Of a stretch of 64,000 bases of DNA, positions 22,050 through 34,195 are shown piece by piece. The position numbers and the translations under genes are program-made. Positions within the stretch are counted from its first letter, which is position 1. Each line of letters opens with the position of its first letter. The notes below the pieces were generated by a model, which worked only from the letters and a program-made list of their open reading frames with translations, did not search any database and was not told the origin of the DNA. The DNA is taken from assembly GCA_032717465.1 (NCBI GenBank), contig CM064670.1, positions 20,125,186-20,189,185 on the forward strand, written 5' to 3'. Source of the DNA: Coenobita brevimanus. Its lineage: Eukaryota; Arthropoda; Malacostraca; Decapoda; Coenobitidae.

Positions 22050-22620
22050 TTTAGGTTTTGGTTTCATATCAATATGACGAATTTGAAAGGAGTTATAGCG
22101 AAAATACGATTTTCTTACCTTTTTTTTTCATTGTTTGGGCCTACAGCCTTGACCTTCCTGACCTATTCAGTTCATTGCCTTATCACTGGCAAAAGTTTGG
22201 CCAAAATCCATCAAGGGGCTCAGGAGATATTGTGCTAAAACCCATATGACATTGACCTTTGAATGCTTGGCCTTGTTGACCTCATCAGATCATTGTCCCT
22301 TCTTCCTGTATCATTGACAAAAGTTTGGTTGAAATCCACTGAGGGGTTTAGAAGGTATCGAGCCGACAAGGATAAACTGAGTCAACCCCATATTACTTTG
22401 ACCTTTGATGCCTTGACCTAGCTGACTTAATCAGTTCATCTTCTCATACTGCATCACTGATAAAAGTTTGTTTTAAATCCGTCTAGGTTCAGGAAACATC
22501 ACATCCACAACAGTATTATGGATGCACAAACCCACGCACGCACGCATACTCAAGTGCATGCATGACAGTCAATACCTCTTCCACCATAGGTGGGTGGAGG
22601 CATAATAATAAAATTAATAA
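22050..22620. repeat. TGACCT-rich tandem repeat, array 1
   Basis: About four diverged units of roughly 120 bp. Each runs GACCTTTGA-N-CCTTGACCTNNTGACC, TAATCAGTTCATC, CTGTATCACTGACAAAAG, TTTGGT-AAATCC, TTCAGGAGATAT. The array ends at about 22575-22620 with an imperfect palindrome (CCACCATAGGTGGGTGGAGG) followed by CATAATAATAAAA. Confidence 0.85.
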
Positions 22621-22654
22621 AATATTAAGTACTTAGGCTCTGAGCTGTCGACAC

Positions 22655-22770
22655 GAGGTGTTGCTTGGTATACCTCCACCAGGGCTTGCACAAAGACTCG
22701 CCATACAACCTTGATAACTTTGTTGACCTAACCAGTTCATCTCACCACTACCATCTTGGCTGGGGTGAAG
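22655..22770. repeat. Start of second TGACCT repeat
   Basis: Begins GGTATACCTCCACCAGGGC, the inverse of the palindromic end of array 1, followed by CCTTGATAACTTTGTTGACC and CAGTTCATCTC of the repeat unit. It then breaks into unrelated sequence (22771-23182, no gene seen). Confidence 0.55.
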
Positions 22771-23181
22771 CTCTGAGTCAGATCACTCCTGATGGAGGTT
22801 TTGGGTGGAGGGGAAAACCCGCTAGAACAGGCCAGGTGGGGGAGGAGAAAACAAAAAATTGAAAGGAGGAGAGAAACACGATGAGCTGGGACCGAGATAG
22901 AAAAACAGATAGCCCCCTCCAGCAGGCTAGTCCTAAAATCCCAATCAGGGATGGGTAATCTGCCCACCCCGCCCCTCCACTGTTCCTAGCCCTTTCCCTT
23001 ACTCCACCACCCCTGCACATCACTGGCTCATATTCTCATTGGTTACGGGCATTCGCTATCACCTCCCCATTTGCCACATTTTTTATACATATAGACACCT
23101 AAGCTTTACGTAGATGCAATATGCAAAATATATCATTAGGGAAGAGGTGCCAGTGAATCCCCAAACGAATGATAATACAAG

Positions 23182-23359
<178 letters not shown>

Positions 23360-23514
23360 GGAAAGAAAGTGAGAGGACAAAAAAGGTCGGTAATTCCTGA
23401 ATTGCCTCTCCTGGGATGCAGCATTAGCTCACATCCGTAGAGAGGGAGGAGAGGTGGAAGGAAGAAGAGAGGTGAGAAGAAAGTGTGATTGAAATGAGAC
23501 TAGAGATGAAATAA

Positions 23515-24078
23515 GTTGACCCCATATGACCTTGACCTTTAACCCCTTGACCTTACTGACCTAATCACTTCATCGTCCCTTCATACTGTATGGCTGACAA
23601 AAATGTGGCCAAAATCCGTTGAAGGGTTCAGGATATATCGTGTCCACACTCATGTGACCTTCACCTTTGACCTTTTGATCTTGCTGACCTAATCAAGTTA
23701 TTGTCACTTCATACACTGTCACTGATAAAAAGTTGGTTGAACTTAGTTAAGGGGTTCAGGAGGTATTGCACCCACACCTACTCGTATATGACCTTGACCT
23801 TTGACCCTTTAACATGCTGATCCAATCAGTTCATCGTCCCTTTATACTGTATCACTGACAAAAGCTTAGTCGAAATCCGTCGACAGGTTCAGGAGATATT
23901 GCGCCCATACCGTATGATCGTGACCTTACACTCCTTGACTTTGTTGACCTAATCAGTTCATAATCCCTTCATACTGTATCACTGACAAACGTTGTGTTGA
24001 AATCCGTCTAAGTTTACCCTATGGATAAACTGTCAAACTACCTTGACCTTTCATCCCTTGACCCTGCTGTCCTAATCC
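23515..24078. repeat. TGACCT-rich tandem repeat, array 2 (left part)
   Basis: About four to five units of the same family as 22050-22620, starting at ATATGACCTTGACCTTTAACC. It is interrupted at 24079 by family A copy 4, resumes at 25346-25462, is interrupted by piggyBac, and finishes at 29236-29440. Confidence 0.88.
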
Positions 24079-25345
24079 TATCTATCTATCTGTTGCCAGA
24101 CGCCTCAATCCTGTTCGGGGTGGCCACAAACAAATCGCCTCCACGTTGCCCTGACCCCCACCATTTCACTGCCCTGCTTCTAACTCACATCCCCCTCTCT
24201 CATATACCTCTCCACCACATCCCTCCATCTCATCCTTGGCCTCCCCCTCCCTCTTCCCCACTCCACCTCACTCACATACACTCTCTTCATCAGTCTTTCA
24301 CCCTCCATCCTCTCCACATGGACAAACCACCTCACTGTATTCCTCCTAACGCTTCCTATCACATCCACATCACAATGCTCCTTTATATCCTCATTTGTCA
24401 GCCTGTCTCTCCATGTGACTCCACAGGCTCCTCTTAAATAACTCATTTCCACTGCTCTCACTCTTGACTTGTGTCCTTCCAACAACGTCCAAGCTTCACT
24501 TCCATACGTTAGAGGTGGTATCACAATACTGTCATGTAGTAACTTTTTCACTTCCATGCTCACTTCCCTGCTTCTTATCACTGCTTTCAAGGAACCAGCA
24601 ACCTTTCTTCCCTGCTGTACACTTTCAAGCACTTCACCCTCCAAACCTCCATCCTTACTCATCACACTACCCAAGTACTTAAACGTACTCACATTTTCCA
24701 ATTCCTCACCATCCAACCTCGCTGTACATTCACTGACTTCACCTCTCTCAAAGACCATCACTTTACTCTTCCCTACATTCACCTTTAGATTCCGTTTCTT
24801 ACACACTCTCCCAAACTCATCCACCAAGCATTGCAGTTCTCCTTCGTCTTCACTCAACAACACAGTATTATCTGCAAACAACAGTACAGGGAGTTTCCAA
24901 ACACTACCCTCTCTCACCAGGGCCACTCCAACATCCACTACCGTACCTTGTACCTCTTTTATTACTCCATCCATGTACAGATTGAACAACCATGGAGACA
25001 TGACACATCCCTGTTTCAACCCAACCTTCATAGAGAAAAATTCACTCAGTTCACCATCCACACGCACTGCAGCCTTAGCACCATCGTACATACTCTTCAC
25101 AGCATTCAACAACTTCCCATCTACTCCATATATTCTTAATACTTTCCACAATCCTTGTCTATCCACCCTGTCATATCCTTTCTCCAAATCCATGAAAGTC
25201 GCATACAACTTCTTTCCCTTCTCTAGAAGCTTTTCCACTAAAGATCTAAGAATGAATATCTGATCTACACAACCTCTTCCCTTCCTAAAGCCTCCCTGTT
25301 CTTCTCCAACTAATTTCTCTAAATCTGTCAATAAGTATCCTACCT
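24079..25345 (-). mobile_element. LINE family A, copy 4 (5'-truncated)
   Basis: Minus-strand 3' part with tail CTATCTATCTATCTG at 24079 (+ sense). It has the longest open frame of the family in this window (389 codons, 24180-25349): EEQGGFRKGRGCVDQIFILR, LFADNTVLLSEDEGE, then the C-terminal RWFVHVERMEGERLMKRVYV. The active site reads FADN instead of FADD, so RT is presumably dead. Flanks belong to the TGACCT repeat; about 13 bp of the repeat unit (AGTTCATCGTCCC) is missing at the junction, suggesting a small target deletion. Confidence 0.9.
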
Positions 25346-25462
25346 TCATACTGTATCACAGGCAAATGACTAGTCAAAATCTGTTGAAGGGTTCAGGAGA
25401 TAATTTTCATGCCAGCAAGTATAAACTAAGTTGGCCTCGTATGACCTTGGCCTTTGATTCCC
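25346..25462. repeat. TGACCT-rich tandem repeat, array 2 (middle part)
   Basis: One unit continuing the array: TTCATACTGTATCACAGGC to TGACCTTGGCCTTTGATTCCC. It ends exactly at the piggyBac TTAA site. Confidence 0.85.
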
Positions 25463-26175
25463 TTAACCACAGGGCATCACTTTCGTGACGCTCGGGCGCA
25501 ATGGATCATACCGCGGGGCGTCACTTTTGTGATTCTGTGTTATTTTGAATTATCCTGGGCTTTCAAATGGTGGCTTGTATCATCTATCAGTACCGCCAAT
25601 GTCCAACATTAGTCAGCACTCCAAATCTCATCTGTACTCCCATCCATTGTTGACATTTTAGTGATTTTCCCCCCTTCCTGACTCCCCTCCTTACCTCCCC
25701 TCCATTACCCTGTCCTCTCACCTCCCAGGCCGCGCTACGCTAAGCAAATCCCCCCCAGATTTTTCCACAGATTTCATCCATTGAAATAAGCCCTATGCCC
25801 TATACTTATACAAAATAATATATACAAAAAAAAAAATAAGGTAATTGATAATGGTATACACCGGGAATTGGCTAATTATCACCTGACAACACCTCACATG
25901 CATTCATTCGCTACATTACCACGGTAATTTCCCCTTTGAATTATGCCTTGTAATCTATGTCTGTAATAAAAATATATATCAGAAAGGAAGGGAGAAGCCT
26001 AAGTGACATTTACATTCACCTGGAACTACATATTTCTTTATGTATTGCCGAGATTTTCTACCAATAATTTATTAGCATGTAAGTTAGCAGCTGTCATCCT
26101 CATTGTCATTGTCAACCCTTGCCTTCTCAGATAAGCCATGGCATTTAGTTCCTTGTCCTCCGCTGTGGTCAAAAC

Positions 26176-28389
26176 ATGTCGCACTCGCGCCCCGCCATTG
26201 CTGCCGCTTCTGCGCCCATTGCAAAGGGCCCCGTGACCTCTACACCCAGAAAAAGTCGTGAGGGAAGCAGGAAAGGACTAAGTGACTCTGCAGTGGAACG
26301 TGAACTAGCAGAATTGTCAATGGTGATGATGGATAGTGATTTTGACCCTTTGGGGGAATCGTGTGATGAGCCGGGTGAGGAAATCGTGCCAGAAAGTGCT
26401 AGTATGAGTGCTTCAGTGTCGAAAGTTATCCCTAGCTCCAAGGGAAAGGAGCCGTTAGTGCAGCAAAGGAAGGAATTTGGGAAGGGAGTGAAAAGGAGGC
26501 ATGTTAGCCCCAGAACAATGGCCCCGCATGACCCAGCCCGCCATGAATCCCGAGTTGATTCACCTCCCCGTTCCCCAAGACCCACTTCACTCATTTCTTC
26601 CTCTTCGTCTGCTGAATTATCTCCAGAGTCTTCGTCATTGGAGTCACCACCAGCATCAACAGTGAAGGCAGGCCGTAGAGGAAGAGGTAAATCCCTGACC
26701 AGTAAAAGTAGAGTTGCTACTAGAGTAAGGGCTGCTAGTGCTGTACGGCAACTCAGGGTCAGTGCGAGTAATCTTGAACGGGGGAAATCTCCCTCATAGC
26801 CACCCACCACCCTCACCCATCCTACACTGCCATGACAGGGAATCCTGGACGCCTTCGCGTGGACGGAAGGGTCCGATTTTGTGCCAGAACATTTAGTTTT
26901 TGATGAGAGTTCCTCAGGAGTACAGCCTGCCTTCACTCTTGACGATGATGCTGAGTGTGTGGACTTCCTTTTGGCCTTCCTAGATGAAGAAGTCATCCAG
27001 CACATATGTGATGAGACCAACAGGTATGAATCACAACGTGCTGCAAGTGGTACAGGTGCGGCCAAGATGCAACAGTGGTCCATGCTGGGAGTGCAGGAGC
27101 TGTATGTGTTCTTTGCCCTCATGCTTCTCATGCCACACTCAAAGAAGCATGAGTTGGAAGAATACTGGTCCATGGACCCCTTACTACCCTCACCCACCTT
27201 CAATAAGTACATGGCCAGAGATCGCTTCTGGAACATCATGGGAAACCTGCACTTTGCCGACAACGATGTTCCTTCCCAAACCGACCCACTCTGGAAGATC
27301 CAGGAGATTCTGAGCAGAATGAAGGATAAGTTTATGTCATTCTTCCACCCCTTTCAGAAGGTTGTCATTGTCGAATCCTTGGTTTTGTTCAGAGGACGTC
27401 TTCGGTTTGTACAGTACATTCCAAGCAAACGCCATCACTTTGGAATCAAGTTCTTTGTACTGTGCGACTGTAAGACGGGGTACATCCTTGATTTCGTAAT
27501 TTATTCAGCCAGCACTGTCGATCTGGATAAAACACACCCCCTTGGCTTCTCAGGCTGTGTAGTGAAAGTGCTCCTTGAAAAGTATTTTGGTGGGAATCAT
27601 GTGCTGTATACAGACAACTATTATACAGCACCGAAACTTGCCAAATACCTTTCAGAGCACGGAATTGGCTCCTGTGGCACTGTCAAAAGTAATTGTGCCC
27701 ACTTCCCTAAATTCCCAGAGGCAGGAACCTCGCAGTGAGGAGACGTGCACCTACGCAAGTCTGAGAAGATGCTGGCAATACGGTGGCATGACAAGAGGGT
27801 CGTGCACATGCTCACCACCGTACATAAGGGGGAAATGACAGACAGTGGGAAGGTCGACCGTAGGACAGGCGAACCTGTGATGAAACCTGATGCTGTGCTA
27901 GACTACAATATCAACGTGCGGCTGGTGGACAAGTCCGACATGATGATTGGTGTGATCGACTGCCTCAGGAAGAATACTAGGTGGTACAGGAAAGTTTTTC
28001 TGCATCTCATAGATATGACGATGCTGAACGCCTTCATCCTATACAAGATGAAGGTCAAGCCACCCAAGTCCTTCTCCCTGAGGTTGTTCGCCAGGACTTG
28101 TGTTCAGCAGCTGCTGGAAAGATATGGTAGGGTGACAGCAGCAACTCCAAGGCGCCATCCAGTAACACTTCCCGACTGACTTGAGCAGATGGCATATATG
28201 GATCAGCACAGACTGGTGCTAATGCCTGCCACAGGCAAAAGGAAGGCTGCCATCTGCAGGAGCCAGGTGTGTGCACATACCACCCGACGCACACCTGAGC
28301 ACAAACGCACCTCTTGGCAGTGCGCTGAGTGCCAGGTTCCCCTCTGTGTTACCTGCTTCTTTGATTACCACAGTCAGAAGCAGTTCTAA
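26176..28389 (+). pseudogene. piggyBac transposase, four in-frame stops
   Basis: One reading frame of 738 codons runs from ATG 26176 to TAA 28387, interrupted only by TAG 26797, TGA 26833, TGA 27736 and TGA 28177. No frameshifts. Residues 1-207 form a Ser/Pro/Arg-rich disordered head. The DDE_Tnp_1_7 core starts near 26872: FVPEHLVFDESSSGVQPAFT, then LVLFRGRLRFVQYIPSKRHH, FGIKFFVLCDCKTGYILDF, VLYTDNYYTAPKLAKYLSEH (second Asp) and LVDKSDMMIGVIDC (third Asp region). The first catalytic Asp, normally in I-D-E-S, is Val here (IVESL). A C-terminal cysteine-rich domain (QCAECQVPLCVTCFFDYH) is intact. Three of the stops are TGA, compatible with CpG decay of CGA. Confidence 0.92.
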
Positions 28390-29231
28390 AAGTGCAAGTG
28401 GGAAAGGAGAGTAATGTGGAAATAATGTGTAAATAATGTGTAAATAGCAAGTGAAAGCAATGGATGTTCAGTACATATGACTGAACAGTGTATTATAGTT
28501 TTATCGTACTGACAGTGACAGTGAATAACATAGTGTAAGTAAAATAGAAGGGTAAATATTGAAAATACAATAGAAAATGTAAATAGTAATGTAAGTAATT
28601 AGTAATATAAGAATATGAGTACAAATACTTTATGTTATAACAGTGAAAGTGAATCCGTGGCTCTCTACGTATTTTACTGAATGAAAAAAATTGAATGACT
28701 TCAGTGACAATAAACCAATACTACTGAAGGAAACTTATGGATAAAAACTCCAGATATATATAAGTGTTATATAGTAATAGAAATATAAAGTGTGAGGGGT
28801 TTTATGAATAATAAATGACAGAGTACCAGGAGCGAACTAGCGCAAGTGCAAAGGTCATACGCGCTCATAATTTTCATTGCTTTCACAGTGTTTTTTTTTT
28901 TGGAGTATGGATCCCAAACTACTTGATAATCATAGAGTAGTGTTTATAGTGTTTATATCTGGCTGTGGTAATCATATTACGGGTTGTCGGGAAGTGTAAA
29001 GTGGAGACTTCGTTACCCAACTTCAGAGGTCTCCACAAGTCCTACGGTAACAGACGAAGGCTCAACAAACATTCCAGGAGAAAGCTGAAGGTATGTGCCA
29101 TAAGCAAATTTAATTTTAATATTCTAGGACTAATAACTGATTTTTGGCAAATATTTTTTGAGAGTCTGTCGGAGCCCGAATAACCCCGCGGGACACGCAA
29201 AACGTTGGTAAACATGCCCGCGGTGTAAGGG
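28390..29231. other. piggyBac 3' region, no gene
   Basis: AT-rich non-coding part of the transposon with AATAAA-like signals. The last 70 bases have GC-rich terminal repeat character. Confidence 0.6.
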
Positions 29232-29235
29232 TTAA

Positions 29236-29440
29236 CCTAGCTGACCTAATGAATTCATCTCTTTATACTTAATCACCGACAAAAGATTGGTGGAAATCCG
29301 TCAATGGGTTCAGGAGATATCACACCCAAAAAAGTGTCATGGACTTACGGACCCACACAAGCACACACTCACTAATGGACGAATAGACGAATCATTTAAT
29401 GTCTCCTCCGCCACAGGGGGACAGAGGCATAACAACAATA
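29236..29440. repeat. TGACCT-rich tandem repeat, array 2 (right end)
   Basis: Continues CCTAGCTGACCTAATGAATTC, then GGTTCAGGAGATATCAC, and ends in CCTCCGCCACAGGGGGACAG, AGGCATAACAACAATAAA. This is the same palindrome-plus-tail ending as array 1. Confidence 0.85.
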
Positions 29441-29559
29441 AATGGCCAGCTTATGCTGCCCTTATTGTTAGTCGTGTTTTTTTACTTCCTTTCCCTTTTG
29501 TCTAATTGTGACAGGCACCAACATGTTCTCTATGTAACAACAAGTGAGTTGACAGAGGG

Positions 29560-32500
29560 TTAGTGCCCTTCCCCGGAAAACAACTAACAAGAAATATGAA
29601 CAAGAAGCCTCGGACCAGGACTGTCCAAAAGGTGACGATTAAGGACCGAACAAAGGACATTGTACGGATAGCTACATGGAATGTAAGAGTTGCAAATGAT
29701 AAGGTGAAAGAAAGAGAGATTGTCCAGGTGCTTGAGGGTGTGAAAGTGGATGTATGTGGATTAAATGTAATTCAATGGTAAGGTAAGAGTGTGAGAGAAT
29801 GGGAGTATGGATGGGGTATATGCGCGGGAGTAGGTGAGAATGAGAGGGCAAAAGAAGGAGTATGTATTGTTGTGACTAACAGATGGAAGGAAACTATAAG
29901 AGAGTATGGATCGTTGGCTCAAGGATCGTGTGGGTAAGATTGAAAGTTGGACTACAAACGTGGGCGATTGTGTGCGTGTATGGGCCAACGCAAGATCATG
30001 CAAACTGAGTGAGAGATGAGTTCTGGAAAAATGTGTGCATGGAAAAGTTTGAAAGGAGTGAGAAAGTGTTTCTGATTGGAAATATGAATGGAAAAGTAGG
30101 GAATGTGAAGGTGGATGGAGTAGTTGGTGAGTGGGGTGTGCCTGCAGAGATGGATGAGAATGGCAGTGCTTTAGTGGAAATTTGTGCAGGGAGGGGGTTG
30201 GTGATAGCCAATACCCTCTTCAGGCACAAAATGGTCCATAGGGATATTTGGCGAGTGATGAGGAGGGTGGTTGGTGAACTGAATGAACGGAAGCCAACGA
30301 TTGATTATGTGTGTGTGGATGAAAGGATGAGAAAGTGTGCAATGGGTGCAAGAGTATATAGAGGCTGGGGAAGTGGACTTTCTGACCACCACTTATTGGT
30401 GGTCAGAATCAAAGTCCAATTCATATGGAGAAACAGAAGAAGGGATGGACAGGAGGAAGTAGTTCATACAATGAGGGTGGAAAACTTACAGGAGGATGGA
30501 AAAACGGCAGAATATAAGAGGGAAGTGGAGGAGCGATTGGTTAAATATGGATTGGAGCAGATGGGGGACGTGGAAGGTGTGTGCAAGATATTCACAGAAG
30601 GAATCTGTGTAGTATGTCTATCTATCTATCTATCTATTGCCAGACGCCTCAATCCCGTTTGGGGTGGCCACAAACAAATCGCCTCCAAGTCGCCCTGTCC
30701 CCCGTCATTTCACTCCCCTGCTCCCAGCTCACACCCCCCTCTCTCATATACCTCTCCACCCCATCCCTCCATCTCATCCTCGGCCTCCCCCTCCCTCTTT
30801 CCCCCTCCACCTCACTCACATACACTCTCTTCGTCAGTCTTTCACCCTCCATCCTCTCCACATGGCCAAACCACCTCAGTGTGTTCCACATAACGCTTCC
30901 TATCACATCCACATCAACACCACAACGCTCCTTTATAGTATGTGAGGTGGTTAAAAGGGTGAAGAGAAGACGAAAGGGGGTGCAGGGAACAGCATGGTGG
31001 AATGAAGAGGTGAGAGAGGCTGTGGCACAGAAGAAGAAAGCATATAGTGAGTGGATGAGAAAGAGGGGCGTGGAAGACGTTGAGAGACGGAAGAAAGAGT
31101 TTTATCTAGAGAGGAAGAGAGAGGTGAAAAGATTAGTGAGAGAAAGAAAAGAGTGGATAAGGAATTTGGAAGGAACTTGAGTATAAAGTGGAGGAAATGT
31201 AAGAACATTTTCTGGAAAGAGGTAAAGAGAGTCTGACAGGTGCTAAAGAAGTCAGTTGGGGAGTGAAAGATAAAAATATCAAAGTAGTTGGGGAGTGAAA
31301 GATAAATATGGTAGATTACTAGTGGAGAAGGGAGAGAAAGTGAGCAGACGGAGAGAACACTTTAATGAATTGGTGAACATAAAGAATGAATGTAATCCAA
31401 GTATAAGTGGCAGGGGAATAGCTGGGAGAAGGAGGGAGGTGAGAAGACAGGAAGAAATCAGTAGCATGGAAGTTGTGGAAGCAATAAAGTTAAAATAGGG
31501 AAAGCACCAGGAATTGATGGAGTGTTTGGTGAAATGCTGAAGCATGGGGGAGAGATAGTAGTAGAATGGATGTGGAAGATGTGCAGATTGGACTGGAATT
31601 AAGGTAGAGTCCTGAGGACTGGAAGTCAGGTATAATTATTCCCCTGTACAAAGCAAAAGAGGAAAAAGATGTATGTGGTAATCATATGGGCATTTGCCTT
31701 CTTAGTGTAATACTAAAAGTAGTGTATATGGTAGGATACTTATTGATGGAGTTAAAGGAAAGAAATAGAGGAATTACTTGGCGAAGAACAGGAGGTTTTA
31801 GGTTAGGTAAATCAGATATTCATTCTTAGATCTTTAGTGGAAAAGTTTCTAGGGAAGGTTGTATGCAGCCTTCATGGATCTGGAGAAAACATATGACAGG
31901 GTGGATAGACAAAAATTATGGAAAGTATTAAGAATATAGTAGATGGGAAGTTGAAGGCCGTGAAGAGTATGGATGAGGTTCCTAAGGCTGCTGAGCATGT
32001 CGATAGTGACCTAAGTGAATTTTTCTATTTGAAGGCTGGACTGAAACAAGGATGTGTCATGTCTCCATGATTGTTCAATCTGTGTATGGGTGGGGTTCTA
32101 AAAGAGATATAGAGTCGGGCAGTGGATGTTGGAGCGGCCCTAGTGAGGGAGAGTAGTGTTTGGAAACTCCCTGTACTGTTGTTTGCAGATGATACTATGT
32201 TGTTAAGTGAAGACGAAGGAGAACTGCAAGGCTTGGTGGTTGAGTCTGGGAGAGTGCGTAAGAAACGGAATCTAAATGTAGGGAAGAGTAAAGTTATGGT
32301 CTTCGAGAGAAGTGAAGTCAGTGAATGGAAGTTGGATGAGGAGGAAATGGAAAATGTGAGTGCATTTAAGTACTTGGGAAGTGTGATGAGTAAGGATGGA
32401 AGTTTGGAGGGTGAAGTGCTTGAAAGGGTACAACAGGGAAGAAAGGTTGTTGGTTCCTTGAAAGCAGTGATAAGATATAGTGAAGTGAGCATGGAAGTGA

Positions 32501-32865
32501 AAAAGCTACTACATGACAGTAATGTGATACCAACTCTAACGTATGGAAGTGAAGCTTGGGTGGTATGGATGTGGATGTGATAGGAAGCGTTAGGAGAAAT
32601 ACACTGAGGTGGTTTGGCCATGTGGAGATGATGGAGGGTGAGAGACTGACGGGGAGGATGTATGTGAGTGAGGTGGACGGGGGGGAGGGAGGGGGAGTCC
32701 AAGGATAAGATAGAGGGATGGAGTGGAGAGGTATATGAGAGAGGGGGTGTGTGAGCTGGGAGCAGGGCAATGAAATGGCAGGGGAAGGGTGACATGAAGG
32801 CGATTTGTTTGAAGCCACCCCTTACAAGATTATGGCATCTGGCAATAGATAGAGAGATAGATAAT
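29560..32865 (+). mobile_element. LINE family A, copy 5 (dead, contains nested copy 6)
   Basis: Endonuclease from TWNVRVANDKVKEREIVQVL (29650 on) and GRGLVIANTLFRHKMVHRD, then GWGSGLSDHHLLVVRIKVQ (30009-30893). RT is in fragments (KIGKAPGIDGVFGEMLKHGG near 31500). LLFADDTMLLSEDEGE is at 32122-32580, and the C-terminal RWFGHVEMMEGERLT is near 32620. It ends in degenerate ATAG units (32843-32865). Many frameshifts, plus a deletion around 32575 that joins the 'YGSEAW' block to later sequence. A second family A fragment sits inside it in antisense. Confidence 0.88.
30618..30935 (-). mobile_element. LINE family A, copy 6 nested in copy 5
   Basis: A 318-bp, 5'-truncated copy inserted antisense in copy 5, starting with (CTAT)n and TTGCCAGACGCC. 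It is flanked by a perfect 8-bp target duplication, TAGTATGT, at 30610-30617 and 30936-30943. Removing it restores the copy 5 sequence (GTGTAGTATGTGAGGTGG) that aligns with copy 1. Confidence 0.93.
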
Positions 32866-33482
32866 CTTGTACCCTTCAGAATTAACCGATTTCAACCAAA
32901 CTTGGACACAATAACTGGCATCTGATATAGTTGTGTCTACAAGGTTTTGATTACAAGGGAACTACTCGTTGTTTTGGAACGGTCGAAAAAAAAAGATTTT
33001 TTTTCGAACTTTTCACGTTTTGAGCTGTAGAAGCATTACTAATGGGCGTAGAAACTCTGACTTCTTTATATGTAATCTTCGTGCCATTCCCTAAAGGAAG
33101 TTTGGCATCTGTTTTCCTCCCTCTAGTTTCCGGGTGGGAGCCCTGCAATTATTGGTCTCAGAGTCACTATGGTGTTTCCGTTCTATCAAGTCACTTTGAG
33201 TGTGGTTGGCTGAGTGTAAAGTATGCGTAAATGCCAAATCTTTAATTATAAATAACAAATCTCATCTTTTTAACTATTAACTACTTGTAAATGTATTTTA
33301 AATACTCTGTATAGGTTCATTTATACAAAAAAGCTATATAGTTTTTATAAATGATTCGCCTTTTGAGGATGAAAACAGTGACTCTGTATAAATTTCAAAA
33401 GACTTGGCAAGGTTGTTTTTGCGACTTTGGCAAGTCCTGCGGCCTGACTGGGCTGACCCGGGCCACTTCCCCGCCATGGACG
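32866..33482. other. Spacer between LINE and LTR element, no gene seen
   Basis: AT-rich with ACCGATTTCAACCAAACTTGG, a phrase typical of dispersed invertebrate repeats. A 30-bp segment near 33170-33200 (AAGTCACTTTGAGTGTGGTT) has an inverted counterpart near 42940-42975. No coding signal. Confidence 0.45.
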
Positions 33483-33511
33483 TGTGGCGTATATTGCATC
33501 ACAAAGTATTG
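33483..33511 (+). repeat. 5' LTR, first segment
   Basis: TGTGGCGTATATTGCATCAC followed by AAAGTATTG matches the start of the 3' LTR at 41835, and stops at the TA where the DNA element inserted. Confidence 0.88.
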
Positions 33512-33513
33512 TA

Positions 33514-33640
33514 TAGTCAGCCAAAAAAGTCGTGTCATTGTTCCGAACCCCGTAAATATTTGAAGAGATAAGTCGAAGCAGCAGCGATAGATTCACAAGT
33601 CTGGCAACTGTGTCAGACCAGACGGTGGTAGGGGTGAGTG
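33514..33640. repeat. Left terminal inverted repeat
   Basis: Runs TAGTCAGCCAAAAAAGTCGT through AGAGATAAGTCGAAGCAG and TCACAAGTCTGGCAACTGTG to CAGACCAGAC, then fades. It matches the reverse complement of 37205-37337 with a few substitutions. Confidence 0.85.
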
Positions 33641-34195
33641 GTTTGAGGTGCCATGTATTACTGTCGGGTGGAAATTGTTCTGAATAACATACTGGGTAAT
33701 AGGGTTATAGTCAACTTTTATCACTTATGTCACTAAATGTCTACATATCCATCATTTTGAATTTACATGTAATCAGAATATACTGCAGTTTCATATACAT
33801 GAGTTGTCATGTCTAATTCATCTTTGATATTTAGAATACTACAGAGGACGGAATAACGGTGGAATACGTTTCATAACGAGTGTTTGGAATTTAATGAAAC
33901 GTCACGATTATGATAATATAAAACAACGTTTATTAATGATAACTAGAATCTCCCCTCTATTTCCCGTCGTCCAGTATAATAACTGAATGACATTGAAGAT
34001 ATGACTATATGTTGGTGGGTGTATATCTTGGTTTCATCACCTTGCGTAACACCTGTGGCTAGGTTTCCCCATAGACTAGATGCCGCGCCCATTCTTCAGT
34101 ACAGCAGCGGTGCGTCTGTGCGGTCGTCATCTTGGAGCGGTCAAGCATGTAATAGCTGGGCTTGTTTTAGAGTGAAGTCAGACTATGAAAATGAA

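Larger units (their letters stand above)
25463..29235 (+). mobile_element. piggyBac-family DNA transposon, inactive
   Basis: Bounded by TTAA at 25463-25466 and 29232-29235, the duplicated target of piggyBac. Fusing the flanks recreates the host repeat phrase CCTTTGATTCCCTTAACCTA followed by GCTGACCTAA, so the empty site can be read directly. Terminal inverted repeats are only weakly recognisable (CC...GGGCAT near each end). The left end carries a doubled motif, GGGC(A/G)TCACTTT(C/T)GTGA, at 25472 and 25516. The right end has GC-rich blocks with CCCGCGG. The transposase pseudogene lies at 26176-28389. The stretch 28390-29231 is AT-rich with no gene. Confidence 0.9.

Noticed and set aside
23515..24078. 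Regular direct repeats with spacers, considered as a CRISPR-like array
   Set aside because: Units are diverged and contiguous without unique spacers, there are no cas genes, and the context is animal DNA.
28965..29183. 72-codon ORF in the piggyBac 3' region
   Set aside because: Lies in the transposon's non-coding end, no similarity recognised, short.
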